A DNA stretch of 64,000 bases from NCBI RefSeq assembly GCF_008757455.1, contig NZ_VCMV01000014.1, positions 124,001 to 188,000 on the forward strand. The letters are read 5' to 3'. Shown piece after piece: positions 29,312 to 39,474 of the stretch. Every line of letters starts with the position of its first letter. Position 1 is the stretch's first letter. The notes below the pieces were generated by a model. The model was given only the letters and a program-made list of their open reading frames with translations. It made no database searches and had not been told where the DNA came from. The stretch comes from Microvirga brassicacearum. GTDB lineage: Bacteria; Pseudomonadota; Alphaproteobacteria; Rhizobiales; Beijerinckiaceae. The position numbers and the translations under genes were made by a program.

Positions 29312-32300
29312 TTATTCGGCAGCGATGATGTTGTACGAAGCCGGATCATAATTGAGGATAGGCGCGAGCCAACGCTCCGCTTCGGCGATGCTCATGCCCT
29401 TGCGCCGGGCATAATCCTCGGCCTGATCGCGTTCCACTTTCGCAACGCCGAAATAGTAGGAATCCGGGTGCGACAGGTAGAGGCCTGACACCGAGGAACC
29501 GGGCCACATGGCAAATGATTCCGTCAGCGTCACGCCGATGCTCTTCTCCGCGCCGAGAAGCTGGAACAAAGTTCCTTTTTCCGTATGGTCGGGTTGCGCC
29601 GGATAGCCGGGCGCCGGCCGGATGCCGTCATATTCCTCGCGGACGAGGTCCTCGTTGGTCAGCGTTTCATTGGGTGCGTAGCCCCAGAATTCCTGGCGCA
29701 CGCGCTGGTGCATCCGCTCGGCAAATGCCTCCGCAATACGATCGGCCAGCGCCTTCACGAGAATCGAACGGTAATCATCATTGGCGCGTTCGAACTTCTC
29801 GGCGATACGAACCTCTTCGATGCCGGAGGTCACGACGAAGCCGCCGATATAGTCGGCTTTCCCACTCTCCAACGGTGCCACGAAATCCGACAGGCACAGG
29901 CTCGGCTTGCCATCGCGCTTCAGGAGTTGCTGCCGCAAGCCGTGGAAGGCCGCGAGCTGCTGCTGCCGGCTCTCGCCCGTATAGAGGTGAATGTCGTCGC
30001 CGACCGAGTTTGCGGGCCAGAAGCCGATCACGGCTTTCGGGTTGAACCAGCGTTCCTCGACGAGTTGCCTCAACATGCCTTGCGCGTCTTCGAAGAGTTG
30101 CCGCGCGACCTCACCCTGTTCAGGATCGTTGAGAATTGCCGGGTAGCGCCCTCGCAGTTCCCATGTCTGGAAGAACGGTGTCCAATCAATATATGGTACC
30201 AGTTCACCGACATCGTAGCTGCGGAAGACGCGCGCTCCCGTGAAGGTCGGTTTCGGTGGCTGATAAGACGCCCAGTCAATCTTGAACTTGTTGGCGCGCG
30301 CCTTTTCAAGCGGCATGCGCTGCTTGTCCAGTTCTGAACGAGCATGAGCATCCGCAACCTTGCGATATTCCGCCTGGATGGTGCTGACATACTCGTCCTT
30401 CATGTCATTCGACAGAAGGGACGAGACGACACCGACGGCCCGGCTCGCATCATTCACGTAGACGGCCTGGCCCTTGCGATAATTGGGATGGATCTTCACG
30501 GCTGTGTGCACGCGGCTCGTCGTGGCGCCACCGATCAGCAAGGGAATGTCGAACCCCTCGCGTTCCATCTCGCTGGCAACATTCGCCATCTCCTCCAGAG
30601 ATGGCGTAATGAGACCGGAGAGGCCGATGATGTCGACGTTTTCGCGGCGCGCGGTTTCAAGAATTTTCTGCGCCGACACCATGACTCCGAGGTCGATGAC
30701 CTCGTAGTTATTGCAGGCGAGAACCACGCCGACGATGTTCTTGCCGATATCGTGCACGTCTCCCTTGACGGTAGCCATCAGAATCTTGCCGGCAGTGGAG
30801 CGGCTGGTATCGCCGAGGCGCGCCTTCTCCTCTTCCATGTAGGGCATCAGATAGGCAACGGCCTGTTTCATCACGCGCGCGGATTTAACGACCTGTGGCA
30901 GGAACATCTTTCCCGCGCCGAAAAGGTCGCCGACCACGTTCATGCCCGCCATCAGCGGACCCTCGATCACGTGGAGGGGGCGCTCTGCCGCTGCGCGCGC
31001 CTCTTCGGTATCCCGTTCGATGAACTCGGTGATGCCATTGACGAGAGCATGCTCAAGCCGCTTTGCGACCGGCCAGCTCCGCCATTCCAGGTCAGCCATC
31101 TTGACGGGACCGCTCCCGTCGCCCTTGAAACGCGCAGCCGCCTCGAGCAGGCGCTCGGTCGCATCGTCGCGGCGGTTGAGGACGACATCCTCGCAGAGTT
31201 CGCGCAACTCCGGATCGATCTGCTCGTAAACCGCGAGTTGTCCCGCGTTGACGATGCCCATATCCATACCGGCCTTGATGGCGTGGTACAGGAAGACCGA
31301 ATGCATCGCCTCGCGCACGGGTTCGTTGCCGCGAAACGAGAACGACAGGTTCGAGACGCCGCCCGAGATGTGAACATGCGGGAGTGTTTCGCAAATGATG
31401 CGGGCGCCCTCGATAAAGGCGACGCCGTAGCCGTTATGCTCCTCGATGCCGGTTGCCACCGCGAAGACATTCGGATCGAAGATGATGTCCTCGGGCGGAA
31501 AGCCAATTTCTTCGGTCAGGAGTTTGTAGGCCTTCGTGCAGATCTCGACCTTGCGTTCGAGAGTGTCGGCCTGACCGAGTTCATCGAACGCCATCACGAC
31601 GATGGCAGCGCCATAGGCACGACAGATTCTCGCCTGTTCGAGAAACGCTTCCTCGCCCTCTTTCATCGAGATCGAGTTGACGACCGGCTTGCCTTGAATG
31701 CATTTCAGGCCCTCCTCGATGATGTGGAACTTGGATGAATCCACCATGATCGGGACGCGGGCGATATCCGGCTCCGTGGCAACCAGATTCAGGAACTCGA
31801 CCATCGCTTTCTGCGAGTCGAGAAGTCCCTCGTCCATGTTGATGTCGATGATCTGCGCGCCGTTCGCCACCTGATCGCGCGCCACGTCGAGCGCTGCCTG
31901 GAAATCACCGTTGGTGATGAGCTTGCGGAATTTCGCGGAGCCCGTGACGTTGGTCCGTTCGCCCACGTTCACGAAGGTGATTTCGGGCGTGAGCGTGAAG
32001 GGCTCAAGTCCCGACAGGCGCATCAAGGGCTTGACGGTGGGCACGCGACGCGGCGCCTTGCCCGCAACCGCATCGGCGATGGCGCGGATGTGATCCGGTG
32101 TCGTACCGCAGCATCCCCCCACGACATTGACGAGCCCCGCATCGGCAAACTCTGCGAGCATGGTGGCGGTCGCCTCCGGGCGCTCGTCATAGAGGCCAAA
32201 CTCGTTCGGGAGGCCGGCATTCGGATAGGCGCAGACGAGGGTATCCGCAGCCTTGGCGATTTCCTGAATATGCGCCCGCATCTCTCTTGCACCGAGGGCA

Positions 32301-33067
32301 CAATTGAGCCCGACCGAGAACGGGTCGGCGTGGCGCACGGAATGCCAGAAAGCGGTTGGCGTTTGTCCCGACAAGGTGCGGCCGGACAAATCGGTGATCG
32401 TACCGGAGATCATGATCGGCAGCTTCACGCCCCGGTCGGCGAAGACCTGCTGAATCGCAACGATTGCCGCCTTGGCGTTCAGCGTGTCGAAGATCGTCTC
32501 GATGAGGATGATTTCCGACCCGCCGTCAACGAGGCCCCGCACCTGTTCGGCATAAGAATCGCGGACCTGGTCGAAGGTCACGGCGCGAAAGCCTGGATTG
32601 TTGACGTCGGGCGATATCGAAAGCGTTCGGTTGGTGGGTCCAATGGCGCCGGCGACGAAGCGACGGCGGCCGTCCTGCTTCTGCGCGATCAAGGCAGCCT
32701 CGCGCGCAAGACGTGCGCCGTCGCGGTTCAGTTCGTAGACGAGTTCTTCCATGCCATAATCGGCCTGCGCGATCGATGTGCCCGAGAACGTATTGGTCTC
32801 GACGATATCGGCACCGGCCAGGAAGTAGCTCAGATGAACGTCGCGTACGGCGTCCGGCTGCGTGAGAATGAGCAGATCATTGTTGCCCTTGACGTCCTGT
32901 CCCCAGTCCCTGAAGCGCTCACCGCGGAAATCCTCTTCGGAGAAGCGGGATCGCTGCAACTCGGTTCCCATCGCGCCATCCAGAACGAGGATGCGTTTTG
33001 CGGCGATCTCGCGGAGCGCCCGCACGACTTCGGGACCATTGGCCGGGGAAGGAATTGACGTCGTCAT
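29312..33067 (-). CDS. metH: Cobalamin-dependent methionine synthase MetH
   Basis: Transfers the methyl of 5-methyltetrahydrofolate to homocysteine through B12. Start ATG 33067 ([11 protein letters not shown]); 1251 residues, full length. Domains in order: homocysteine-binding (DGAMGTELQ; zinc site [10 protein letters not shown] near 340), pterin-binding ([14 protein letters not shown]; near 380-650), B12 cap and B12-binding with [13 protein letters not shown] (about 650-900), and the C-terminal SAM-binding reactivation domain. A longer frame to 33196 has no metH-like sequence and enters metF. Likely in one operon with metF and the SahR-like gene. No cobalamin riboswitch is seen in the 73-base gap before it. 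Confidence 0.97.
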   Translation of the reverse strand: MTTSIPSPANGPEVVRALREIAAKRILVLDGAMGTELQRSRFSEEDFRGERFRDWGQDVKGNNDLLILTQPDAVRDVHLSYFLAGADIVETNTFSGTSIAQADYGMEELVYELNRDGARLAREAALIAQKQDGRRRFVAGAIGPTNRTLSISPDVNNPGFRAVTFDQVRDSYAEQVRGLVDGGSEIILIETIFDTLNAKAAIVAIQQVFADRGVKLPIMISGTITDLSGRTLSGQTPTAFWHSVRHADPFSVGLNCALGAREMRAHIQEIAKAADTLVCAYPNAGLPNEFGLYDERPEATATMLAEFADAGLVNVVGGCCGTTPDHIRAIADAVAGKAPRRVPTVKPLMRLSGLEPFTLTPEITFVNVGERTNVTGSAKFRKLITNGDFQAALDVARDQVANGAQIIDINMDEGLLDSQKAMVEFLNLVATEPDIARVPIMVDSSKFHIIEEGLKCIQGKPVVNSISMKEGEEAFLEQARICRAYGAAIVVMAFDELGQADTLERKVEICTKAYKLLTEEIGFPPEDIIFDPNVFAVATGIEEHNGYGVAFIEGARIICETLPHVHISGGVSNLSFSFRGNEPVREAMHSVFLYHAIKAGMDMGIVNAGQLAVYEQIDPELRELCEDVVLNRRDDATERLLEAAARFKGDGSGPVKMADLEWRSWPVAKRLEHALVNGITEFIERDTEEARAAAERPLHVIEGPLMAGMNVVGDLFGAGKMFLPQVVKSARVMKQAVAYLMPYMEEEKARLGDTSRSTAGKILMATVKGDVHDIGKNIVGVVLACNNYEVIDLGVMVSAQKILETARRENVDIIGLSGLITPSLEEMANVASEMEREGFDIPLLIGGATTSRVHTAVKIHPNYRKGQAVYVNDASRAVGVVSSLLSNDMKDEYVSTIQAEYRKVADAHARSELDKQRMPLEKARANKFKIDWASYQPPKPTFTGARVFRSYDVGELVPYIDWTPFFQTWELRGRYPAILNDPEQGEVARQLFEDAQGMLRQLVEERWFNPKAVIGFWPANSVGDDIHLYTGESRQQQLAAFHGLRQQLLKRDGKPSLCLSDFVAPLESGKADYIGGFVVTSGIEEVRIAEKFERANDDYRSILVKALADRIAEAFAERMHQRVRQEFWGYAPNETLTNEDLVREEYDGIRPAPGYPAQPDHTEKGTLFQLLGAEKSIGVTLTESFAMWPGSSVSGLYLSHPDSYYFGVAKVERDQAEDYARRKGMSIAEAERWLAPILNYDPASYNIIAAE

Positions 33068-33140
33068 CTCTTTTTTCTTTCGTCGTGACCGGGACCGAGC
33101 CAGCCACTTCAGGTCTTCGTGCGCTTGCGAGCCGAGCGCT

Positions 33141-34046
33141 CTAGGCAGCAACCTTGTCGGCCTGTCCGCGTAGACCCAGCAGGCGGCAGATCGCATAGAC
33201 GAGATCGGCGCGGTTCATGGTGTAGAAGTGGAATTCGTTCACCCCTCTGTCGACGAGGTCGATGACCTGCTCGGCAGCAACAGCCGCGGCGATCAGTTTT
33301 CGTGTTTCCACATCCCCATCCAGGCCGTCAAATCGTGCAGCCAGCCACGCGGGAATGCTCGCTCCGGTTTTGGCGGCAAAATTCGCCGTCTGCTTGAAAT
33401 TCTGGACCGGCACGATGCCCGGAACGATCGGGATGTTGATGCCGCGCGCGCGGACGCGGTCAAGATAGCGGAAATAATGCTCGTTATCGAAGAAGAACTG
33501 GGTGATCGCGCGGTCAGCGCCGCAATCGACCTTCGCCTGCAACTCGTCGATATCGGCCTCCAATGAGGCCGCCTCCGGATGCTTTTCCGGATAGGCAGAA
33601 ACCGAAACCTCGAAATCCCCCACCGCCTTGATGCCGCGGACGAGATCGCAGGTCCTGCGATAACCTTGTGGGTGCGGCGCATAAGCCGTCCCTAGCCCAC
33701 CGACAGGATCGCCACGCAGCGCTACCACGTGCCGGACTCCGGCCTCCCAATAGGCACTGATTACCCCGTCGACTTCTTCCTTGGTCGCATCAACGCAGGT
33801 CAGATGCGCGGCGGGGTTCAGATGCGTCTCGCGAACAAGGCGTGAGACGGTTGCGTGGGTCCGCTCGCGCGTCGAACCGCCGGCCCCATAGGTGACCGAC
33901 ACGAATTGCGGCTGCAAAGGCGCCAGGCGCTCGATCGACGACCACAGAGTGGCTTCCATCTCAGGTGTCTTCGGCGGGAAGAACTCGAACGAAACCTTGA
34001 TCGGGCAGGAAGCCTGGCGGCTCGGGCGGAGTGTCAGCGGCGACAT
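33141..34046 (-). CDS. metF: 5,10-methylenetetrahydrofolate reductase MetF
   Basis: FAD enzyme that supplies 5-methyl-THF for MetH. Start ATG 34046 ([11 protein letters not shown]) shares one base with the stop of the upstream regulator gene; 301 residues. [13 protein letters not shown] at the N-terminus carries the catalytic Glu; [28 protein letters not shown] and VALRGDP are family motifs. It lies 73 bases upstream of metH on the same strand. Confidence 0.96.
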   Translation of the reverse strand: MSPLTLRPSRQASCPIKVSFEFFPPKTPEMEATLWSSIERLAPLQPQFVSVTYGAGGSTRERTHATVSRLVRETHLNPAAHLTCVDATKEEVDGVISAYWEAGVRHVVALRGDPVGGLGTAYAPHPQGYRRTCDLVRGIKAVGDFEVSVSAYPEKHPEAASLEADIDELQAKVDCGADRAITQFFFDNEHYFRYLDRVRARGINIPIVPGIVPVQNFKQTANFAAKTGASIPAWLAARFDGLDGDVETRKLIAAAVAAEQVIDLVDRGVNEFHFYTMNRADLVYAICRLLGLRGQADKVAA

Positions 34047-35077
34047 CAGGCAACCTCTCTGTCGGCTTCGATCGCGGGCCAATCCGTGACGACACGGCGG
34101 TCCTGGCCGAGCCAGAGTGAAACAATCAATTGGCCTTCGCCTTTTTCGGGCGGGGCGATCTGGCGATTGGCGACGCAATCCAGCCCGGCATCCTCAAGCC
34201 AGCCTGCGATCTGTTCCGAGGCGAAACCGAGGCGGCGGTGCGCCTGTGCTTCCCTGAGGAATTCGAGGCCATGAGGCGCGAAATCCACCACAAGGATGCG
34301 TCCGCCGGGGGCAACAAGACGGGCCGCTTCGCGAATGGCACGGGCAGGATCATCAAGGTAGTGCAGGACCTGATGGATGATGACGAGATCGAATGTGTTG
34401 CGCGGGAAAGGGGGAGCGTAAATGTCGCCTTGGCGCAACTCGATCCGCGATAGGCCGGCGTTTTCGAGATTTGCTCGCGCCACCGACAACATCGCGTGGC
34501 TCGCATCCAGCCCTACGGTTCGGGACGCGCGTGGTGCCAGCAATTGCAGCATCCGGCCAGTGCCGGTGCCGAGGTCCAGCAGGTTCACGATCGGCTTGTC
34601 GCCCAACGCCTCCAACACCGAGTCTTCCACCACGTGCTCGGGAGCATGGAGGGACCGCAACCGATCCCATTCGGGCGCGAGGCGTGAGAAGAAAGCTTGC
34701 GCAGCGTGGGAACGTTGTGCACGCACGGCTTCGAGACGGGTGCGATCATCGAGAAGGAGGGGATCCGAGCGGTTGAGACCGTCCAGCATCGGGCGCAATG
34801 TACGGGCGGCCGCACCGCGATCGGTCAGCCGGAAGAAGGCCCACGCGCCCTCGCGATGACGCTCCACCAGGCCGGCTTCCGCCAAGAGTTTGAGGTGACG
34901 CGAAATGCGAGGTTGGGATTGCCCCAGGATATCGGTCAGATCGGAAACGGAGAGCTCTCCATCCGCCAGCAAGGCCAGAATGCGCAGGCGCGTCTCCTCC
35001 GCGGCAGCCCGCAGGATGCTCAACGTCAGATCCAGAGATGGTGCGGCGCTGCTGGGCACGGCGAAATTCACTCTCAC
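34046..35077 (-). CDS. sahR: SahR-like ArsR-family regulator fused to a SAM methyltransferase-type domain
   Basis: 343 residues from GTG 35077. The N-terminal ArsR winged helix (about 17-95; LGQSQPRISRHLKLLAEAGLV is the recognition region) is joined to a class I methyltransferase fold with motif I LLDLGTGTGRM near residue 168 and GRILVVDFAPH. This architecture is known from SahR repressors, which sense S-adenosylhomocysteine through the methyltransferase-like domain and control methionine-cycle genes. The link to metF and metH fits that role. I infer regulation rather than catalysis; an active methyltransferase is not excluded. There is no strong Shine-Dalgarno, so the mRNA may be nearly leaderless. 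Confidence 0.82.
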   Translation of the reverse strand: MRVNFAVPSSAAPSLDLTLSILRAAAEETRLRILALLADGELSVSDLTDILGQSQPRISRHLKLLAEAGLVERHREGAWAFFRLTDRGAAARTLRPMLDGLNRSDPLLLDDRTRLEAVRAQRSHAAQAFFSRLAPEWDRLRSLHAPEHVVEDSVLEALGDKPIVNLLDLGTGTGRMLQLLAPRASRTVGLDASHAMLSVARANLENAGLSRIELRQGDIYAPPFPRNTFDLVIIHQVLHYLDDPARAIREAARLVAPGGRILVVDFAPHGLEFLREAQAHRRLGFASEQIAGWLEDAGLDCVANRQIAPPEKGEGQLIVSLWLGQDRRVVTDWPAIEADREVA

Positions 35078-35098
35078 ATATAAAGATATATTTATATC
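35078..35098 (-). promoter_or_regulatory. AT-rich palindrome at the sahR-metF-metH operon start, probable operator
   Basis: Arms atataaa (35078-35084) and tttatat (35091-35097) flank gatata, and a nested repeat gatata-tt-tatatc spans 35085-35098. It abuts the GTG start of the regulator. On the minus strand TTGCGG, 17 bases and ATAAAT could form a promoter whose -10 lies inside the palindrome, which fits autorepression by an ArsR-type protein. Confidence 0.55.
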
Positions 35099-35337
35099 TC
35101 CTTTTGCCGGATCCGCAAGCCTTTAACATTCGGCCGCGCCTACGGCTGCCCGCCTCCTAACCCCTACAGGGACAAGACCCGCTGCGGCGGCCAGCCAAGC
35201 TTCCCCAATCGCTCGCGCTCAAGCCCGGGATCGAACATGAGGTGGATGAGTTGCAGGAATTGGACCTGGCCCGCCCGGCGATGCCCTGCAATCCGGCATT
35301 CCAGGCAAAAAGCCCAGATATCGGCTCACCGGCTGGT
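35099..35337. other. Intergenic region between amn and the met operon
   Basis: Holds the upstream part of the met operon promoter (about 35100-35130). I see no gene, no tRNA and no T-tailed hairpin that would end amn. Confidence 0.4.
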
Positions 35338-36816
35338 TTAGCGGAAGGGAGGTTCGTCGAAGCTCCGGAGCTTGCGCGAATGAAGCGAGGAACGCTGTCC
35401 CCGCAGAATATCCACGGCCACCAGCCCGATCATCAGGTGCTCGCTGACCGCGCGCTCATAAAAGGCATTGGCGGCGCCGGGAAGCTTGATTTCCCCGTGC
35501 AATGGTTTGTCCGACACGCAGAGCAGCGTTCCATACGGCACCCGCAGACGATAGCCTTGGGCCGCGATGGTGCCGCTTTCCATATCCACGGCGATCGCCC
35601 GCGACAGGTTGATCTGGCGGCGCTCCTGCGTCCAGCGCAGCTCCCAATTTCGGTCGTCATAAGTCACGACCGTTCCGGTGCGCAACCGGCGTTTGAGCGC
35701 GTCGCCCCGCTGCCCGGTGACCTGAGCGGCCGCCTCCTGCAGCGCGACCTGCACTTCCGCAAGGGCCGGAATGGGAATCTCAGGCGGGACGGCGTCGTCG
35801 AGAATATGGTCGCGCCGCAGGTAGCCATGGGCGAGCACGTAATCGCCGATGGTCTGCGATTGCCGCAGACCGCCGCAATGACCCACCATGAGCCAGCAAT
35901 GCGGACGGACGACCGCCAGGTGGTCAGTCACGTTCTTCGCGTTCGACGGCCCGACGCCGATATTGACCAGCGTCACCCCGTGCCCATCACGATGGATAAG
36001 GTGGTAGGCGGGCATCTGGAAACGGTGCCAGGGCGATGAGCCGACCAGTTCGGCAACCGCCTCCTCCTTCAACCCCCGTTCGATCATCACTCCGCTTGGC
36101 AGCACGAGCTTGATGAAAGGGCTGTTCTCGCTGGCCAGCTCCGAGATCGCCCAGCGCACGAACTGATCGACATAGCGGTGATAGTTGGTCAGCAGGATCC
36201 AGGGCTGGACCGATCGCCAGTCGGAGCCGGTGTAATGCACCAGCCGCCGCAGGGAATAATCCGTCCGGGCGGCATCGAACAGCGAGAGCGGGCGTGGCTC
36301 GCCTTCGCGAAACTCCCAGGTGCCATCGGCGATTTCGTCGCCGACCTTGGCCAGGAGCGGTGTCGGGAAGAACTGCGCCAGCTCTGCCGCCGAATGCGCG
36401 CCGCGGCCGAGTTCGTCTCCGCGCTCGAAGACATACGGATAGGGAATTTCCTGGTCGCTGACGCCGACCTGGATGGTCGCGCCGTAATCGCTGACAAGGT
36501 AGTTGAGCTGCTCGAGCAGATAGTTCCTGAAGAAGGCCGGCTGGGTGATCGTCGTCGCGTAGACGCCGGGCCCTTGGAACTTCGCATAGGCACGCTGCTT
36601 GATCGGCGGAACGGAGGTCGCCCGGTAGATAACCCGGAGTTCGGGATAGCGGAACTTTGCCCGTTCCTCCGCGGTCGGCGCGACTTGGGTCGCAAAAAAG
36701 CGTTCAAGCGCATGCCGTTGCGCGTCAATGGCGGCATCATAGAGGACGATCAGCCGGGCAACGGCTTCCTCGGGGGACGGGGCTGTCTCGAATGTGGAGA
36801 TTTCATCGGCTGGCAC
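35338..36816 (-). CDS. amn: AMP nucleosidase
   Basis: Hydrolyses AMP to adenine and ribose 5-phosphate. 492 residues from GTG 36816 (MPADEISTFETAP). An Amn-specific N-terminal domain (about 1-190) precedes a nucleoside phosphorylase-like domain, seen in VTLVNIGVGPSNAKNVTDHLAV, HCGGLRQSQTIGDYVL and AVDMESGTIAAQGYRLRVPYGTLLCVSD. Length matches E. coli Amn (484). Single gene with its own upstream gap of 154 bases. Confidence 0.93.
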   Translation of the reverse strand: MPADEISTFETAPSPEEAVARLIVLYDAAIDAQRHALERFFATQVAPTAEERAKFRYPELRVIYRATSVPPIKQRAYAKFQGPGVYATTITQPAFFRNYLLEQLNYLVSDYGATIQVGVSDQEIPYPYVFERGDELGRGAHSAAELAQFFPTPLLAKVGDEIADGTWEFREGEPRPLSLFDAARTDYSLRRLVHYTGSDWRSVQPWILLTNYHRYVDQFVRWAISELASENSPFIKLVLPSGVMIERGLKEEAVAELVGSSPWHRFQMPAYHLIHRDGHGVTLVNIGVGPSNAKNVTDHLAVVRPHCWLMVGHCGGLRQSQTIGDYVLAHGYLRRDHILDDAVPPEIPIPALAEVQVALQEAAAQVTGQRGDALKRRLRTGTVVTYDDRNWELRWTQERRQINLSRAIAVDMESGTIAAQGYRLRVPYGTLLCVSDKPLHGEIKLPGAANAFYERAVSEHLMIGLVAVDILRGQRSSLHSRKLRSFDEPPFR

Positions 36817-36970
36817 GGGACAACTTTCTCAAGGCCTGGTGCCTCAAGGGTCATACACTGTTTCAGTCTCGAACCCAACAGGCATTGCTGAGGCAAGTAG
36901 CCTAGGCCAACAAAGAGCGGAGCGATGGGTTTCACCGCAATCCGCCCTCGGGTGCCGCGCAGCCTTGAAT

Positions 36971-38623
36971 TTACCGCGTGAACTTCTTGTACTTGATGCG
37001 GTGAGGAATCGTTGAATCCTGGCCAAGTCGGCGCTTTTTGTCCTCTTCGTAATCCGCGAAGTTACCCTCGAACCATTCGACGTGGCTGTCGCCCTCGAAA
37101 GCCAGAATATGGGTCGCGATGCGGTCCAGGAACCAGCGGTCGTGGCTGATGATCACCGCGCAACCGGCATAATCCTCCAGCGCCTCCTCGAGCGCGCGGA
37201 GCGTGTCGACATCGAGATCGTTGGTCGGCTCGTCGAGGAGGAGAACATTGGCGCCCGACTTGAGAATTTTTGCCAGATGGACGCGGTTGCGTTCACCGCC
37301 CGAGAGGACGCCGACCTTCTTTTGCTGATCGGGGCCCTTGAAGTTGAACGCGCCGCAATAGGCACGCGCATTGATCTCGCGCTTCCCCAAATACAGGATC
37401 TCGTTGCCGCCGGAGATTTCCTCATACAACGTCTTGTTGGGGTCGAGGGAATCTCGGCTCTGGTCGACGTAACCCAGCTTGACACTCTCGCCGATGACGA
37501 TCTTTCCTTCGTCCGGCTGGTCCTGTCCGGTGATCATGCGGAACAACGTGGTCTTGCCGGCGCCGTTCGGACCGATGATGCCCACGATGCCGCCAGGCGG
37601 CAGCTTGAACGAAAGCCCATCCACCAGCAGCTTGTCGCCGAAGGCCTTCTTCAGGTTATCGAATTCGATGACGTTATTGCCGAGACGCTCGGCAATCGGG
37701 ATGACGATCTGCGCCGTCGTCGCGCTTCTCTCGTCCGCCCGGGCCACAAGATCCTCGTAGCGCTGGATACGCGCTTTCGACTTGGCCTGGCGTGCTTTCG
37801 GCGTCGCCGAGACCCATTCGCGCTCGCGTTCGATCGTCCGCTTATGCGCCTCGTCCTCGCGGCCCTCCTGCTCCAGCCGCTTCTGCTTCTGCTCGAGCCA
37901 GGAGGAATAATTGCCCTGATAGGGAATGCCCCGACCACGGTCAAGCTCAAGGATCCAGCCGGTGACGTTGTCGAGGAAGTAACGATCGTGCGTGACGATG
38001 AGAATCGCGCCGGGATAGGAGCGCAGATGCCCCTCAAGCCATCCGGTGGTTTCGGCGTCGAGATGGTTCGTCGGTTCGTCGAGGAGAAGGAGTTCCGGTT
38101 GCTCCAGCAAAAGCTTGCAGAGCGCCACGCGGCGGCGCTCGCCGCCCGACAGCTTGTCGACGGACCAATCGTCCGGCGGGCAGCCGAGCGCATCCATCGC
38201 CTGCTCGACCTTTGAATCGAGATTCCAGAGATCCTTGGCCTCGATCTCGTCCTGCAGACGGGTCATTTCGTCCGCCGTCTCCTCCGAGTAGTTCATCGCG
38301 AGTTCGTTGTAGCGCTCGAGGAGCGCCCGTTGGGGCGCCACGCCTTCCATCACGTTCTCGCGGACGTTCTTGGCCTCGTTGAGCTTGGGTTCCTGCGGCA
38401 GGTAGCCGACTCGCGCGCCCTCGGCGACCCAACCTTCGCCGTTCCAGTCGGTGTCGATACCCGCCATGATGCGGAGCAGGGTCGACTTACCGGCACCGTT
38501 GATGCCGAGCACGCCGATCTTGGCATCCGGGTAGAAGGACAGATGGACGTCGTCCAGGACCTTCTTGCCGCTGGAATAGGCCTTGGTGAGGCCCCGCATA
38601 TGGTAGATGAACTGACGAGCCAC
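36971..38623 (-). CDS. ettA: ABC-F protein EttA, energy-dependent translational throttle
   Basis: Ribosome-associated ABC-F ATPase that gates the first elongation step according to ATP/ADP. 550 residues from GTG 38623 ([16 protein letters not shown]). Two ABC cassettes: Walker [10 protein letters not shown] near residue 40 and GPNGAGKTT near 355, with signature motifs [11 protein letters not shown] and [13 protein letters not shown]. The arm and linker ([20 protein letters not shown]) are typical of EttA. No membrane segments. It stands alone; flanking gaps of about 150 bases show no genes. Confidence 0.95.
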   Translation of the reverse strand: MARQFIYHMRGLTKAYSSGKKVLDDVHLSFYPDAKIGVLGINGAGKSTLLRIMAGIDTDWNGEGWVAEGARVGYLPQEPKLNEAKNVRENVMEGVAPQRALLERYNELAMNYSEETADEMTRLQDEIEAKDLWNLDSKVEQAMDALGCPPDDWSVDKLSGGERRRVALCKLLLEQPELLLLDEPTNHLDAETTGWLEGHLRSYPGAILIVTHDRYFLDNVTGWILELDRGRGIPYQGNYSSWLEQKQKRLEQEGREDEAHKRTIEREREWVSATPKARQAKSKARIQRYEDLVARADERSATTAQIVIPIAERLGNNVIEFDNLKKAFGDKLLVDGLSFKLPPGGIVGIIGPNGAGKTTLFRMITGQDQPDEGKIVIGESVKLGYVDQSRDSLDPNKTLYEEISGGNEILYLGKREINARAYCGAFNFKGPDQQKKVGVLSGGERNRVHLAKILKSGANVLLLDEPTNDLDVDTLRALEEALEDYAGCAVIISHDRWFLDRIATHILAFEGDSHVEWFEGNFADYEEDKKRRLGQDSTIPHRIKYKKFTR

Positions 38624-38775
38624 GGAAAACCCTGCTGAAATCTGATCGCGGTGAATGGAGTTCCGTGTCAGTTAGCAGGGGGGAACGGCAGGAGCAAGGC
38701 GAACAGCCTCACGGCTGCCATGCGACGCGCAAAGCAGGTTAGAAAGACTTGCTCAGGTTAAACGACTGGGCCGCC
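38624..38775 (-). other. Intergenic region upstream of ettA
   Basis: A short hairpin cagcc-tcac-ggctg (38704-38717) lies downstream of the SDR gene but lacks a T-run. This 152-base gap should hold the ettA promoter; no gene is seen. Confidence 0.3.
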
Positions 38776-39474
38776 CTAAAGTCCCCGAACGAGCCCACCG
38801 TCCACGAGAAGGTTCTGGCCCGTCACATAACCCGCGTCATCAGAGAGCAGAAACGCCACGGTTTTGGCCACTTCCGCCACAGTGCCATATCGACCCATGG
38901 GAATGCGGGTCTTGCGGTCGGCCTTTTCCGGCAGACTGTCGATGAAGCCCGGCAGCACGTTGTTCATGCGAATGCCCGCCTTGGCGTAGCGGTCGGCATA
39001 AAGCTTGGTGAACGCCGCCAAGGCGGTGCGCAGGCTCGCCGAGACCGGAAAATCAGGGTCAGGCTCGAAGGCCGCGAACGTCGAGATATTGACGATCGCG
39101 CCCTTCCCGCCCCTTTCCATGATCGGCGTCACCAATCGCGCCATGCGAACCACGTTCATGAGCACCACATCGAGCCCGAGGTGCCAGTCGGCATCCGAAA
39201 TCGCCAGAAGATCACCCTTGGGCGGATGACCCGTGTGGTTCACGACCGCGTCGATCTTGCCGTAGCGATCCAAGGCGATCTGCACGAGCCGTTCAAGATC
39301 CGCCGGATCGGTGACCGAACCCTGAACTGCCACGGCGCCAAGTTCCTCAGCGAGTTCGGCGATCCGCTCGGATCGGGCCAAGAGAGCGAGATGGTAGCCG
39401 CGCGCGTGAAGTTCGCGAGCGATGGCCTCACCCATGCCCTTGCTGGAGGCTGTGACGAGAGCGACGGGCTTCAT
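38776..39474 (-). CDS. SDR-family protein lacking the canonical YxxxK
   Basis: 232-residue Rossmann-fold short-chain dehydrogenase/reductase-like protein. The cofactor motif is VTASSKGMGEAIA (classical TGxxxGxG with A for the first G). VNHTGHPP replaces NNAG, and IVNISTFAAFEPDPDF carries the catalytic Ser. Where classical enzymes have YxxSK, this one reads FPVSASLR, so the Tyr and Lys are absent. A related SDR subgroup (BKR-like) has similar replacements. The ATG overlaps the M14 peptidase stop (ATGA), tying it to the peptide-use operon. Substrate unknown; it may be catalytically altered. Confidence 0.85.
   Translation of the reverse strand: MKPVALVTASSKGMGEAIARELHARGYHLALLARSERIAELAEELGAVAVQGSVTDPADLERLVQIALDRYGKIDAVVNHTGHPPKGDLLAISDADWHLGLDVVLMNVVRMARLVTPIMERGGKGAIVNISTFAAFEPDPDFPVSASLRTALAAFTKLYADRYAKAGIRMNNVLPGFIDSLPEKADRKTRIPMGRYGTVAEVAKTVAFLLSDDAGYVTGQNLLVDGGLVRGL

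Noticed and set aside
27922-29349. 475-codon minus-strand frame opposite the macB permease
   Set aside because: Asp/His/Arg-rich antisense reading; the sense strand encodes a full permease.
30344-31738. 464-codon plus-strand frame opposite metH
   Set aside because: Shadow of metH with no motif of its own.
33068-33140. Possible cobalamin or SAH riboswitch before metH
   Set aside because: The gap is only 73 bases and shows none of the conserved riboswitch cores.
35242-36039. 265-codon plus-strand frame starting in the gap after amn
   Set aside because: Most of it lies antisense to amn and the product looks random.
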